A stretch of DNA of 29,127 nucleotides from IMG/VR virus record IMGVR_UViG_3300046411_000544, positions 1 through 29,127 of that record, one strand, 5' to 3'. The DNA is from a virus. The position numbers were made by a program, and so were the translations under genes. Position 1 is the stretch's first letter. The number at the start of each line of letters is the position of its first letter. Below the pieces are notes generated by a model. That model was not told the origin of the DNA and made no database searches. It saw nothing but the letters and a program-made list of their open reading frames with translations. Below, one piece after another: positions 1 through 7,233 of this stretch.

Positions 1-1
1 T

Positions 2-250
2 CCTGACTTTTCAATAACCATTGAAAATCATGACGTGAAAGGTTTGCTGGAGGATGTCAACACGCGTGAAGTCAATGAGCTGATCCAAGCTGGCGACAAG
101 CGTTTGACGGTTGCGGCAAAAGATTTGCCATCAGTGCCAGAGACAAAGGATCGAGTGATTATTGGCGGTATTGAGCATCAGATCATTCGTGTGCAGACGA
201 CTGAGCCGGACAACACGCCGATCAAACACGAACTGATTTTGAGGGTCTAA
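2..250 (+). CDS. Head-tail joining (connector/stopper) protein, 5'-truncated
   Basis: The frame is open to the left edge of the window, so the true start lies upstream; the GTG at 35 is an internal valine codon. The visible 82 residues end in IIGGIEHQIIRVQTTEPD...HELILRV, a beta-rich C-terminus like that of lambda gpFII-type head-tail attachment proteins, which often end in a GxxYxVxxVxPDGxGxxxLxLR-like pattern. Such proteins sit at the capsid connector and form the surface the tail docks onto. The gene lies 2 bases before a tail-completion gene and a tail terminator, the expected place for a connector. The family assignment rests on the short C-terminal pattern and on position, so it is moderate; any small neck protein is possible. 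Confidence 0.6.
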   Translation, partial: PDFSITIENHDVKGLLEDVNTREVNELIQAGDKRLTVAAKDLPSVPETKDRVIIGGIEHQIIRVQTTEPDNTPIKHELILRV

Positions 251-252
251 CG

Positions 253-642
253 ATGGCACGCGAGATCAAGATCAAGGACATTGCTGGCTTGATGGAAGAT
301 GAGGTTGAGCATGTTGTTAGGGCAACTGCGTTGGAGTGGACAGCCGCAGTAAAAGAGCAAACTCCTGTTCGCGTGGTCTTGCCTTCTGACCCTCCCTCTT
401 ACCAAGGAGGCAACGACTTGCGTAATGCTTGGCAAACGCAAATTGGCAAGTTTCAAGCCACGATCACAAACAACATGCAATATGCAGAGCCTGTGTTGTA
501 CGGCAACAATCTGCCGTCATCATGGAAGGGGCAGTACCGGACACGGCAGGGCACTATTCCTGGCTTCCCTGACTTGCTTGGCAAAGAGATCGCAACCAAA
601 CGCGTGCCTAAATTTATTGCAGCGTTTAGACGGCGAAACTAA
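253..642 (+). CDS. Tail completion / neck protein (HK97 gp10 or lambda gpZ-like)
   Basis: This is a 129-residue protein with the usual layout of HK97 gp10/minor tail protein Z-like neck proteins: an N-terminal helix with TALEWTAAVKEQTPV, a middle GNDLRNAWQ segment, then ITNNMQYAEPVLYGNNLP and a basic C-terminus (FIAAFRRRN). These proteins act at the head-tail junction so that a finished tail can join the filled head. The ATG at 253 follows the connector stop by 2 bases, and the stop overlaps the next start as TAATG, indicating a translationally coupled operon. Order and length (about 110-190 residues in the family) both fit. I see no odd features. Confidence 0.75.
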   Translation: MAREIKIKDIAGLMEDEVEHVVRATALEWTAAVKEQTPVRVVLPSDPPSYQGGNDLRNAWQTQIGKFQATITNNMQYAEPVLYGNNLPSSWKGQYRTRQGTIPGFPDLLGKEIATKRVPKFIAAFRRRN

Positions 643-1067
643 TGGCAGCAGCAGATCTCAATGCAATCCGCGCCACGATAGAAAGCCGTTTGGCGACAGA
701 GCTTGAAAACAACCCGACTCTGCCGGTCGTGTTTCACAATATGGCCTACGAGCCAGCACCAAACACATCATGGGTGCAGTGTCTAACGACCTTTGGCGCA
801 GGAGAATATTTAAGCCATGGCGGCACGACTAATTCTCAAAACCGCATCATCGGTTTGCTGCTGCTCAACATCTTTTCGCCCAAGGGCGTAGGCCCTGGAG
901 CCAACTACGTTATTGGAAAACGCATTCGAGACCTTTACAATAGAGCCATCGTGTCGGGGGTTTTCTTCGACGCTCCCACAGGCCCGGAGGCATTGGCATC
1001 GCCAACACCTGAGGGCTTTTTCCAAACACAGGTCCGTGTGACCTTTGAATTCATCGAGGAACTCTGA
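642..1067 (+). CDS. Tail terminator protein (lambda gpU / DUF4128-like)
   Basis: The 141-residue product starts MAAADLNAIRATIESRLATEL and continues with a beta-rich core (SWVQCLTTFGAGEYLSHGG, IIGLLLLNIFSPKGVGPGAN) and a C-terminal strand QVRVTFEFIEEL. The pattern of a short N-terminal helix, then a hydrophobic strand, a GxGxN loop and a helix (IGKRIRDLYNRA) is typical of DUF4128-type tail terminators, which cap the growing tail tube and fix tail length with the tape measure. The gene begins 1 base inside the preceding stop (TAATG) and ends 2 bases before the tail tube gene, exactly the expected order. Confidence is good for the role and lower for the precise family. Confidence 0.75.
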   Translation: MAAADLNAIRATIESRLATELENNPTLPVVFHNMAYEPAPNTSWVQCLTTFGAGEYLSHGGTTNSQNRIIGLLLLNIFSPKGVGPGANYVIGKRIRDLYNRAIVSGVFFDAPTGPEALASPTPEGFFQTQVRVTFEFIEEL

Positions 1068-1069
1068 CC

Positions 1070-1492
1070 ATGGCTACTATTCGCGGCGAGTCTGGATCTG
1101 TCCAGTTTGAAACTGGCGGAGGCAGTCTCGCGACTGTTGTCGGGACTCGTAGTTGGAGCCTAACAACAACCAAAGAAACCTTGGATACGACTGTCCATGG
1201 CAACACTTTTCGGCAGTTTGTTGGCAGCCTGATTAGTGGTTCTGGCACGGTTGAGCTGGTGTATGACCCTGACGCAACTGGCCAGGCTGGTTTGATTGAA
1301 GACATAATCAAGACTGGCGACAGCGCTGATGCGTCGTTTGAGCTGTTTACCACTGGGTCCTCGTCTGGCACAGACTCTATTGCCTTTGGTGCAATCATTA
1401 CAGACATGGAGATCACTTCTACTGTCGGTGAGCTGGTTATTGTGTCCTGCAGCTTTATTACCAGCAGCACTATCACTTCCAACCTTGAGTGA
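1070..1492 (+). CDS. Major tail tube protein
   Basis: A 140-residue, strongly beta protein rich in Ser, Thr and Gly and nearly free of basic residues. It contains the alternating pattern usual for siphovirus tail tube subunits: VQFETGGG...WSLTTTKETLDTTVHGNTFRQFVGSLISGSGTVELVYD, then SIAFGAIITDMEITSTVGELVIVSCSFITS. The 'WSL...ETLDTT..G..FR.FV.GL' and 'G.I.....S...G..V..S..F' signatures occur in many short phage tube proteins. Hexamers stack around the tape measure to make the tail shaft. It sits between the tail terminator and the frameshifting chaperone, as in lambda (U, V, G-GT). There is no C-terminal Ig-like domain. A short AT-rich gap of 36 bases follows. Confidence 0.8.
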   Translation: MATIRGESGSVQFETGGGSLATVVGTRSWSLTTTKETLDTTVHGNTFRQFVGSLISGSGTVELVYDPDATGQAGLIEDIIKTGDSADASFELFTTGSSSGTDSIAFGAIITDMEITSTVGELVIVSCSFITSSTITSNLE

Positions 1493-1528
1493 TAGAGCTA
1501 TAGTTTGAGCAATTGAGTTATTTACTTA

Positions 1529-1885
1529 ATGCCTGCTCAGGCTCGCACTGTTGATCTGCTGGTTGGGGCGTTTGACCTCAACCAGCGTCGCAAATTTGAA
1601 CTGAAGAACGCAGACGGCAAAAAGGTTGTCGATCTGTTCTTCAAGCCAATCACACGCTCAGATCGCAAGAAGGCACAAAGCTTGGCTGGCACTGACGAGG
1701 CGTTAGACATCAGCACGCAGATGCTGTGTCAAATGGCTGAGCTGGAGGATGGCAGCAAAGCGTTTGCTGCTGCTGATGCGGCGAAGCTACAGCGACAGTT
1801 GCCTGAATCTGTCCTCAACGAACTTGAGCTGTTCTTGTTCGGTCTTGGTGAAGAGACTGACCTGGAGGAAGCAAAAAACGACTGA
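1529..1885 (+). CDS. Tail assembly chaperone, short form (gpG-like)
   Basis: This 118-residue protein is the unshifted product of a G/GT-type chaperone locus. It has the expected character: an acidic, helical C-terminal half (LPESVLNELELFLFGLGEETDLEEAKND) and no transmembrane segment. Chaperones of this class bind the tape measure and recruit tail tube subunits; they are absent from the mature virion. The reading frame ends with TGA (1883-1885) just after a canonical slippery heptamer. Its place between the tail tube and tape-measure genes matches lambda G, and the protein level is expected to exceed that of the shifted form. Function is assigned mainly by context, supported by the frameshift architecture. 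Confidence 0.75.
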   Translation: MPAQARTVDLLVGAFDLNQRRKFELKNADGKKVVDLFFKPITRSDRKKAQSLAGTDEALDISTQMLCQMAELEDGSKAFAAADAAKLQRQLPESVLNELELFLFGLGEETDLEEAKND

Positions 1886-2061
1886 AGCAGGACAGCTGGA
1901 CTCTGTTTGAGTTTCATCTGGCCTGCGAGCTAGGCATGACCGTAAGCAGACTCCGCACTGAATTGACAGACGCGGAACTTGTGCATTTTGCTGCGTACTA
2001 CGAAATCAAGCGAGAGGAGGAGGAGAAAGCAATGGATCGCGCAAAACGGAAGCGGCGGTAG
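1529..2061 (+). CDS. Tail assembly chaperone, frameshifted long form (gpGT-like)
   Basis: A -1 shift at AAAAAAC (1873-1879) joins the first 117 codons to a 60-codon extension read from 1879 to 2058, giving about 177 residues. The extension reads RLKQDSWTLFEFHLACELGM followed by TVSRLRTELTDAELVHFAAYYEIK and a highly charged EEEEKAMDRAKRKRR tail. This is the classic gpT-type domain (W..FE..LA.ELGMTV..L...LT..E...WAAYYEI), which binds the tail tube subunit while the G part binds the tape measure. The extension has no good start of its own and fills the otherwise empty gap before the tape measure, which supports the shifted product. The shift is inferred from sequence only; its efficiency is unknown. 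Confidence 0.8.
1873..1879 (+). promoter_or_regulatory. Programmed -1 ribosomal frameshift slippery heptamer AAAAAAC
   Basis: The codons of the upstream frame here are GCA AAA AAC GAC TGA, so the heptamer A AAA AAC is in the correct X XXY YYZ phase, one codon before the stop. Slipping back one base lets the ribosome enter a frame open until the TAG at 2059-2061. A possible stimulatory pairing, GCAGG (1887-1891) with CCTGC (1922-1926), lies downstream; it has a 30-base loop, so it is only suggestive. Confidence 0.8.
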
Positions 2062-2084
2062 GATAGGAGCATTGCTGGGCAGCC

Positions 2085-3998
2085 GTGGCAAGGTCATCTG
2101 TTGAGCTTATTGTTGATGCCGTAAAGGCTCTCAATCCTCTTCGCGCAGTTGCGGCAGCCAGCAAAAAAACAGAGAAGGCAATAGAGGGTCTAAAGAAAAG
2201 CGCAAAGGCTACTGGTAAAACTCTTGAAGATATGGCCCGTAGGGGTAAAAAGGGATTATCAGCTTTAGCCGCTAGAGCAAAAACGGCAGCAGGCAGTTTT
2301 AGCAAGTTAGGTAAAGCGGCATTGCTGGCAGGAGCTGCCGCAGGTGCAGCGGCGTTAGCAAAATTTTCGTTTGGTCAGGCGGGTGAGCTTGAGAGACAGA
2401 CAAAAAGCTTACAAGTTTTAACTGGATCGCTTGAAACGGCCAAAGGTATTATTTCTGAGCTGCAAGCGTTTGGAGCTGTTACACCATTTACCAGTCAAGA
2501 GCTGATCGAAACGTCAAAACGTTTGAAGGCGTTTGGCTTTGAGACCAACCAAGTGGTCGATATAACAAAACGTCTTGCTGATGTTGCTGGCGCGACTGGT
2601 GCTGATCTTGGCGGTATCGCTACAGCGTTCGGCCAAATCCAAGCGAAAGGCCGATTGCAAGGAGAGGAGCTTTTGCAGCTGCAAGAGCGAGGTGTTGCGC
2701 TACAGGATGAGCTGCGCAAAATGTATGGCTTAACTGGAGAAGAATTTAGCAAGGCGCTGCAAAAAGGTCAGATAAGTGCAAAAGCTGCCGAGGTTGCGTT
2801 AATTAGGCTTACAGAGAAAGGCGGCAAATATGCTAACGGTGCAATTGCTCAGTCGGACACGTTGTTTGGCAAGCTTTCAACGTTGCAAGACGCGTTTCAA
2901 CGCTTTGGCCAAAACATCGGCAATGCGCTAGCGCCTGTTTTTAAAAGTATTATAGAATTTTTAACGACTATTACTAACCAGATAAACAATCTTTTTAGAG
3001 AAGCAGCGCTGGAGAATCAAGCTAGAAAAAATTTAGGCTTAGACAAAATGGGATCTACGCGCAAGTTTTTCAAAGAGGGAGGCCGTTCGCTTTTGGACGC
3101 AGAAAAAGAGCGATTAAGAGAGAAAGGGTTTGGGCTAGAACCAGTTATGCCTGACACAAAGATTCCTGAGCTACGCAATGCACAAGTCGATAAACAACTT
3201 AATGGAGTAAAAAAACTAGAAGATCGTAAGGGCAAGTTATTCAAAATGGAAGCTGATCACATTATGGAAATGCTTGATCTAGAAGAGCAAAGAAATTTTG
3301 ACGAAGGTGCGGCTTTAGGTAAGCGTTTGCAGGCTGGAGCTGATTTGATTGAACAGGCAGACAGACGGGCTGAGTTAATTAAAGCTAGAATAGATGGGAC
3401 GCAGAGTGAAGTTAGACTAAAACACAAAATAGCTGACATAAACAAGATGGATCTTGAGCCAGCAGATAAAGCGGCTCTTATCGCTAAAGAACAATCATTG
3501 CACCTTTTGAAAGAACAAATAAAAGCTGGTGCAGCGTTAGGTCAAGTTTACGAATCAATCGGACAGTCTATTTCAACAGGCATTGTTGATGCGCTGTCTG
3601 CTGCTGTTGAAGGCACTAAATCACTCGCTGATGTAGCGTCACAAACATTGAGGCAAGTTGCCAACATCCTGCTGCAGTTTGGCGTCAACACTGCATTGGG
3701 CGGCATTCCTGGACTTAGTAGTTTCTTTGGTGGTGCTAGAGCATCTGGCGGCACCGTGACTGGTGGTCGCTCATACATGGTTGGTGAAAAAGGCCCTGAG
3801 CTATTCACGCCTGGTCGTACCGGCAGCATTGCTCCGTCAGGTAGCTTCGGCGATACTAATGTCGTTGTGAACGTCGATGCATCTGGATCACAAGCACAAG
3901 GCAGTCAACCGAACGCGAAAGCACTCGGCGCTGCTATCGGAGCGGCAGTGCAGGCTGAGCTAGTGAAACAAAAACGTCCTGGAGGTCTCTTGAGCTAA
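2085..3998 (+). CDS. Tape measure protein
   Basis: A 637-residue protein with an Ala/Lys-rich helical N-terminus, a hydrophobic patch (AALLAGAAAGAAALAKFSFG) and then a tape-measure core with LERQTKSLQVLTGS, AFGAVTPFTSQELIETSKRL, GATGADLGGIATAFGQIQAK and GEELLQLQERGVAL, the block typical of the tape_meas_nterm family. A charged coiled-coil-like middle follows. The C-terminus carries ASGGTVTGGRSYMVGEKGPE (about residues 554-573), a signature seen at the end of many tape measures. It sets tail length and is threaded into the host on infection. The GTG at 2085 is the first start after an in-frame stop (2064-2066); AGGAG at 2065-2069 is a rather distant ribosome site. It is short for a siphovirus, suggesting a tail of roughly 95 nm at about 0.15 nm per residue. 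Confidence 0.92.
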   Translation: MARSSVELIVDAVKALNPLRAVAAASKKTEKAIEGLKKSAKATGKTLEDMARRGKKGLSALAARAKTAAGSFSKLGKAALLAGAAAGAAALAKFSFGQAGELERQTKSLQVLTGSLETAKGIISELQAFGAVTPFTSQELIETSKRLKAFGFETNQVVDITKRLADVAGATGADLGGIATAFGQIQAKGRLQGEELLQLQERGVALQDELRKMYGLTGEEFSKALQKGQISAKAAEVALIRLTEKGGKYANGAIAQSDTLFGKLSTLQDAFQRFGQNIGNALAPVFKSIIEFLTTITNQINNLFREAALENQARKNLGLDKMGSTRKFFKEGGRSLLDAEKERLREKGFGLEPVMPDTKIPELRNAQVDKQLNGVKKLEDRKGKLFKMEADHIMEMLDLEEQRNFDEGAALGKRLQAGADLIEQADRRAELIKARIDGTQSEVRLKHKIADINKMDLEPADKAALIAKEQSLHLLKEQIKAGAALGQVYESIGQSISTGIVDALSAAVEGTKSLADVASQTLRQVANILLQFGVNTALGGIPGLSSFFGGARASGGTVTGGRSYMVGEKGPELFTPGRTGSIAPSGSFGDTNVVVNVDASGSQAQGSQPNAKALGAAIGAAVQAELVKQKRPGGLLS

Positions 3999-4336
3999 TG
4001 GCTACGTTCCCTTCTATTGCCCCAACTTACGGCGTACAAAAACGCAGCGCACCAAACGTTAGAGGTATTCAGTTTGGTTCTGGCTACCAGCAACGCGCAC
4101 AGTTTGGTATCAATCAAAATCCAAAGGTCTACAATTTGACGTTTGAGGTTTCAGAGGCGGAGGCCGACACGATTGAGACGTTTCTTGATGCGCGTGGTGC
4201 GGTAGAAAGTTTTACGTTTACGCCACCAGCCGAATCCAGTAGTGCAAAATTTATCTGTCGCCAGTGGTCTAAGTCTATTCCTTACCTGAACCGTGCGACT
4301 ATTACGGCTACGTTTGAACAGGTGTTTGAAACCTAA
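3998..4336 (+). CDS. Distal/minor tail protein (lambda gpM-like)
   Basis: The 112-residue product matches the gpM-like minor tail family in size and pattern: an N-terminal FPSIAPTYGVQKRSAPNVRG, then QFGSGYQQRAQFGINQNPKV, YNLTFEVSEAEADTIETFLD and the C-terminal strand TITATFEQVF. In this family 'G..F.WTPP' is common; here the equivalent is ESFTFTPPAES. GpM-like proteins join the distal end of the tail tube to the tip complex. Its start overlaps the tape-measure stop as TAATG and its own stop overlaps the next start in the same way, so the three genes are coupled. The upstream GGAGGT (about 3979-3984) could help initiation. Confidence 0.85.
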   Translation: MATFPSIAPTYGVQKRSAPNVRGIQFGSGYQQRAQFGINQNPKVYNLTFEVSEAEADTIETFLDARGAVESFTFTPPAESSSAKFICRQWSKSIPYLNRATITATFEQVFET

Positions 4337-5316
4337 TGGCTTTTCCTTACGCAAATCACCCTTGGTTGGCGGCTAAATATTTTAAGGTCGGTGATGTTGT
4401 TAGGGCATCACGCGAGGAACGCCACACGCTTGCGTTTAAGTGTGTTGTTGCGGGCATCTCTGGATTAACTGAGCCAGTATTTCCGCGTCAAATCACGTCT
4501 ACTGTTGTTGACAACGAAGTAACATGGGAAGCGTTTGAGCCATTAGCAGAACAACTGCAGGCGTTAGCGCCAACTGCGATTATTGATTTGTTTGAAATTA
4601 AACTAACGTTAGACACAAATGGTGTTAATGACACGTTGCGTTATCACGCAGGGAAGAATGGTTTAATTTCTGACATTATATTTGATGGCAAGACATACCC
4701 TGCAGCGCCTGTAGAAGTTGATGGCTTTGAATTTACTAGCAAGGGTACGTTGCCGCGTCCGACGTTAAGGGTTGCGAATGTAAACGGTGCGATCAGTTCA
4801 TTGCTTGCACTTTACAACCCGCTAGGGGCAAGAGTCAGGCGTATTCGCACTTTTGCCAAGTTCCTAGACGTTGAAAACTTTAATCAGGTACAGTCGTCAC
4901 AAACAGAAGATGACAACGCTGTAACAACAGAAGGCGGTGATAATTTAATTTATCAGACCTTTAATGACACTGCCGACCCTGACGCAAAGATGGTTGAGAC
5001 GTGGAAAATTGACCGCATCTCTAGCGAAAATTTACAGTTTGTTGAGTTTGAACTTACAGCAAAGCTAGACCTTACAAACTTGCAGTTGCCACGTCGGACT
5101 GTAACTGAATTTTGCCAGTGGGAATACAGAAAACGCGATTGTCCCTACAAAGGGGATCAATACTTCGACATTGACGATCAGCCAGTTGCTTCTGAATCGC
5201 AAGATATTTGCGGTAAAAAATTGTCAAGCTGCAAGCTACGATTCCCCAACGGCACATCAGATAAATGCAATGCTCTTCCGTTTGGAGGTTTTCCAGGTGC
5301 CAGACTTCAAGCTTGA
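4336..5316 (+). CDS. Minor tail protein L with Fe-S type cysteine set and an extra N-terminal module
   Basis: The 326-residue protein has two parts. Residues 1-70 form a small module (HPWLAAKYFKVGDVV...FKCVVAGISGLTEPVFP...DNEVTWEAF) of the 'GTSG..P.F......DG.vtW' kind that recurs in phage structural proteins. The rest matches lambda gpL: FEIKLTLDTNGVNDTLRYHA, GFEFTSKGTLPRPTLRVANV, LGARVRRIRTFAKFLD and a cysteine-rich C-terminus. Cysteines at 260, 269, 292 and 299 are spaced 9-23-7, with another at 311. Lambda gpL is reported to bind a [4Fe-4S] cluster through four cysteines and, as I recall, with this same spacing. The protein belongs to the tail tip. Its end overlaps the JAMM gene. The family call is firm; the cluster is inferred from the cysteines. 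Confidence 0.88.
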   Translation: MAFPYANHPWLAAKYFKVGDVVRASREERHTLAFKCVVAGISGLTEPVFPRQITSTVVDNEVTWEAFEPLAEQLQALAPTAIIDLFEIKLTLDTNGVNDTLRYHAGKNGLISDIIFDGKTYPAAPVEVDGFEFTSKGTLPRPTLRVANVNGAISSLLALYNPLGARVRRIRTFAKFLDVENFNQVQSSQTEDDNAVTTEGGDNLIYQTFNDTADPDAKMVETWKIDRISSENLQFVEFELTAKLDLTNLQLPRRTVTEFCQWEYRKRDCPYKGDQYFDIDDQPVASESQDICGKKLSSCKLRFPNGTSDKCNALPFGGFPGARLQA

Positions 5317-5605
5317 AGCAGTTCGCCACGCACAACAGCAGTATCCAAAAGAGGCAGCAGGGTTAGTTGTCAACGACAGCTATTTTCCATGCCGCAACAT
5401 TGCTGATGATCCAGAGCACACGTTTGTCATTAGCCCAGTTGATTACGGCAGAGCGATGATGGCAGGCACAATTAAGGCTGTTGTGCATTCACACCCAAAA
5501 GGCACTCCAGTAAGTGACTATGACCGCAAAGCTTGCAGTCAAAGTAAAATGCCGTGGTACGTCTACTCTGTACCAGATGAGCAATGGTTGACTGTCGAGC
5601 CTTAG
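5297..5605 (+). CDS. JAMM/MPN metallopeptidase-like tail protein (gpK N-terminal half)
   Basis: With the GTG start at 5297, preceded by GGAGG at 5284-5288, the protein has 102 residues. An ATG at 5270 in the same frame is a possible longer start. It carries the JAMM zinc-peptidase set: Glu19 in KEAAGLVV, then His64-Ser-His66-Pro and Ser73/Asp76 (HSHPKGTPVSDYD). This is the domain found at the N-terminus of lambda gpK, where it sits before an NlpC/P60 domain in one polypeptide; here the two domains are separate overlapping genes. It is thought to act in tail-tip assembly or peptidoglycan remodelling. It overlaps the L-like gene by 20 bases and the NlpC gene by 22. Confidence 0.85.
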   Translation: MPDFKLEAVRHAQQQYPKEAAGLVVNDSYFPCRNIADDPEHTFVISPVDYGRAMMAGTIKAVVHSHPKGTPVSDYDRKACSQSKMPWYVYSVPDEQWLTVEP

Positions 5606-5973
5606 TCGGTCAGGAATGGGACTATGGCAAGCAAGATTGCTACACACTGGTTCGACAGTACTACGAGCAGCTCGGTGTGCAGTTGCGAGATTTTGAGCGA
5701 CCGGAAGATCTAGGCACGACAGACAGCATTTTTCTGAAACATGCAGAACGACTCGGGTTTCAGCAGGTCGAGTTTGAGCAACGGCAAAAAAACGATGTGT
5801 TGATTATGCGTCTAGGCACGAGAACGCCTATGCACGCTGCGATTTATGTGGGTGGTGACAGAATTTTGCACCAGCGAATGAACAGCATCAGTGCAGTGGA
5901 ACCGTTGCGGCAGTACTATTGGAAAAGGACTGTGGCAGTGTTTCGTCATGCAACTTGTCTTGCTGGCAGGTGA
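5584..5973 (+). CDS. NlpC/P60 cysteine peptidase tail protein (gpK C-terminal half)
   Basis: A 129-residue protein with a recognisable NlpC/P60 fold: EWDYGKQDCYTLVRQYYEQL carries the catalytic Cys19, DVLIMRL precedes the TPMHAAIYVG strand with His84, and RILHQ supplies a third polar residue (His96). NlpC/P60 enzymes cut the gamma-D-glutamyl-diamino acid bond in peptidoglycan; at a siphovirus tail tip this helps the DNA cross the cell wall. The gene begins inside the JAMM gene and ends inside the I-like gene, so the K-like function is encoded by two coupled cistrons rather than one fused gene. The catalytic residues appear intact. Confidence 0.88.
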   Translation: MVDCRALVGQEWDYGKQDCYTLVRQYYEQLGVQLRDFERPEDLGTTDSIFLKHAERLGFQQVEFEQRQKNDVLIMRLGTRTPMHAAIYVGGDRILHQRMNSISAVEPLRQYYWKRTVAVFRHATCLAGR

Positions 5974-7228
5974 GCTGGGCGAAAAGTATGGTCAGCAGCA
6001 TGAGTACTACAATCTGCGGACACCAGCAGACGCCATAAAACTGCTGTGCGTTAACTACCCGTCGTTGCAAAAGGATTTAACAGAAGCGCACCAAAACGGC
6101 ATTAGTTACAAGGTAATTCAGGGTGGCGCAGCCATGGGCTACGACGAGCTGCACCTACCGTTTGGCAGTAGACCGCTGATGGTTGTGCCTGTTATTAGTG
6201 GTAGTGGCGGCAGTACAGGTCAGATCTTGGCTGGTGTCGGTCTTGTAGCTGCTTCGTTCTTGTTTCCTGGTGCTGGGTTGTTTGGGGCTTCTGCGTTTGG
6301 TGCGTTTGGTGGTCCTATTGCAGCAGCCGGAACACTAACAACTGTTGGCACTGCAGTTAGCGCAGTCGGCGCAAGCTTAATTCTTGGCGGTACTGCAAAC
6401 CTCATATCACCACAGCCGGAAGTGCCAAGGCTTGGCAGAAACCGATTAGATGGCGGCACAAATGTGCGCGGTACTGGCCCAGAAGGTATTACACGCGGCG
6501 CGTCAGGTCAGCAATCGTATGCTTTTGGCGGACCTGTTAATACTGTTGGGACAGGCGCAACGATACCTGTAATTTATGGACGTGTTGTCACTGGCGGCCA
6601 TTTGCTTTCGTTGAACATTGACATCAGCGACGAGTCTGATCCATTGCGTAAAAGGCTTGGCAAATTCGACCGAAAAGAAGTTACTATTAACAATGAAGAA
6701 ATTAGCAACACTATTAACTCTGCAGGCGGCCTTGACACTAGAAGGATTCCTATTTCATTCCCTACCAATTTTGGTACTGACAGAGATAAGCGAGTCAATA
6801 TTGGCAATCTATTTGGGCCAAGCCTAAACGGCCTTGTCCAAAGCAACAGTCCGCTTTTGACCTTTAATACAGATCGTTTGAAATACAAAAAAGACAAGCG
6901 CAAAAAGGTTGACGTAGTGTTTGAACTTGCAAAAAACTTCTATGATTATGTCGGAGACGAGACGACAACAATTATTGATGCGTTTATTTCTTATGTAATT
7001 ACATTGAAATTAGGAGGCATTGGAAATCCAGTCGTCGCAAGCGCAAGTGCCACGCTGCAAGGCAAGTTTAAGTCAAGTGCAAGAAATCCTTTTATTTACG
7101 GCCATCGCCTCGAAGTGCCGGAATCCAATGACGCAAGTGACATTAAGCTAGAATTTGAAATAACAGACGCAAGCGTAAACGATGCTGTAACCTTTAAGCT
7201 AATTGGCTACGGCTACGGGTTGTTCTAA
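5948..7228 (+). CDS. Tail assembly protein I-like, long form
   Basis: The ATG at 5948 gives a 426-residue protein beginning MQLVLLAGELGEKYGQQHEY and continuing with LRTPADAIKLLCVNYP, ISYKVIQGG, LPFGSRPLMVVPVISGSGG: the beta-grasp, ubiquitin-like N-terminal domain of lambda gpI. A glycine/alanine-rich hydrophobic stretch (about residues 95-160) follows, also usual for gpI. Lambda gpI is near 220 residues. The extra C-terminal 200 residues (SYAFGGPVNTVGTGATIPVI, IYGHRLEVPESNDASD, LIGYGYGLF) resemble parts that in other phages belong to I or to the start of J. The 26-base overlap with the NlpC gene suggests coupling. It is needed for tail-tip assembly; whether it remains in the virion is unclear. 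Confidence 0.82.
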   Translation: MQLVLLAGELGEKYGQQHEYYNLRTPADAIKLLCVNYPSLQKDLTEAHQNGISYKVIQGGAAMGYDELHLPFGSRPLMVVPVISGSGGSTGQILAGVGLVAASFLFPGAGLFGASAFGAFGGPIAAAGTLTTVGTAVSAVGASLILGGTANLISPQPEVPRLGRNRLDGGTNVRGTGPEGITRGASGQQSYAFGGPVNTVGTGATIPVIYGRVVTGGHLLSLNIDISDESDPLRKRLGKFDRKEVTINNEEISNTINSAGGLDTRRIPISFPTNFGTDRDKRVNIGNLFGPSLNGLVQSNSPLLTFNTDRLKYKKDKRKKVDVVFELAKNFYDYVGDETTTIIDAFISYVITLKLGGIGNPVVASASATLQGKFKSSARNPFIYGHRLEVPESNDASDIKLEFEITDASVNDAVTFKLIGYGYGLF

Positions 7229-7233
7229 GCATT

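Noticed and set aside
1051-1482. Minus-strand open frame of 143 codons opposite the tail tube gene
   Set aside because: It is a mirror of the strongly coding plus strand, has a composition typical of antisense shadow frames and no operon partner.
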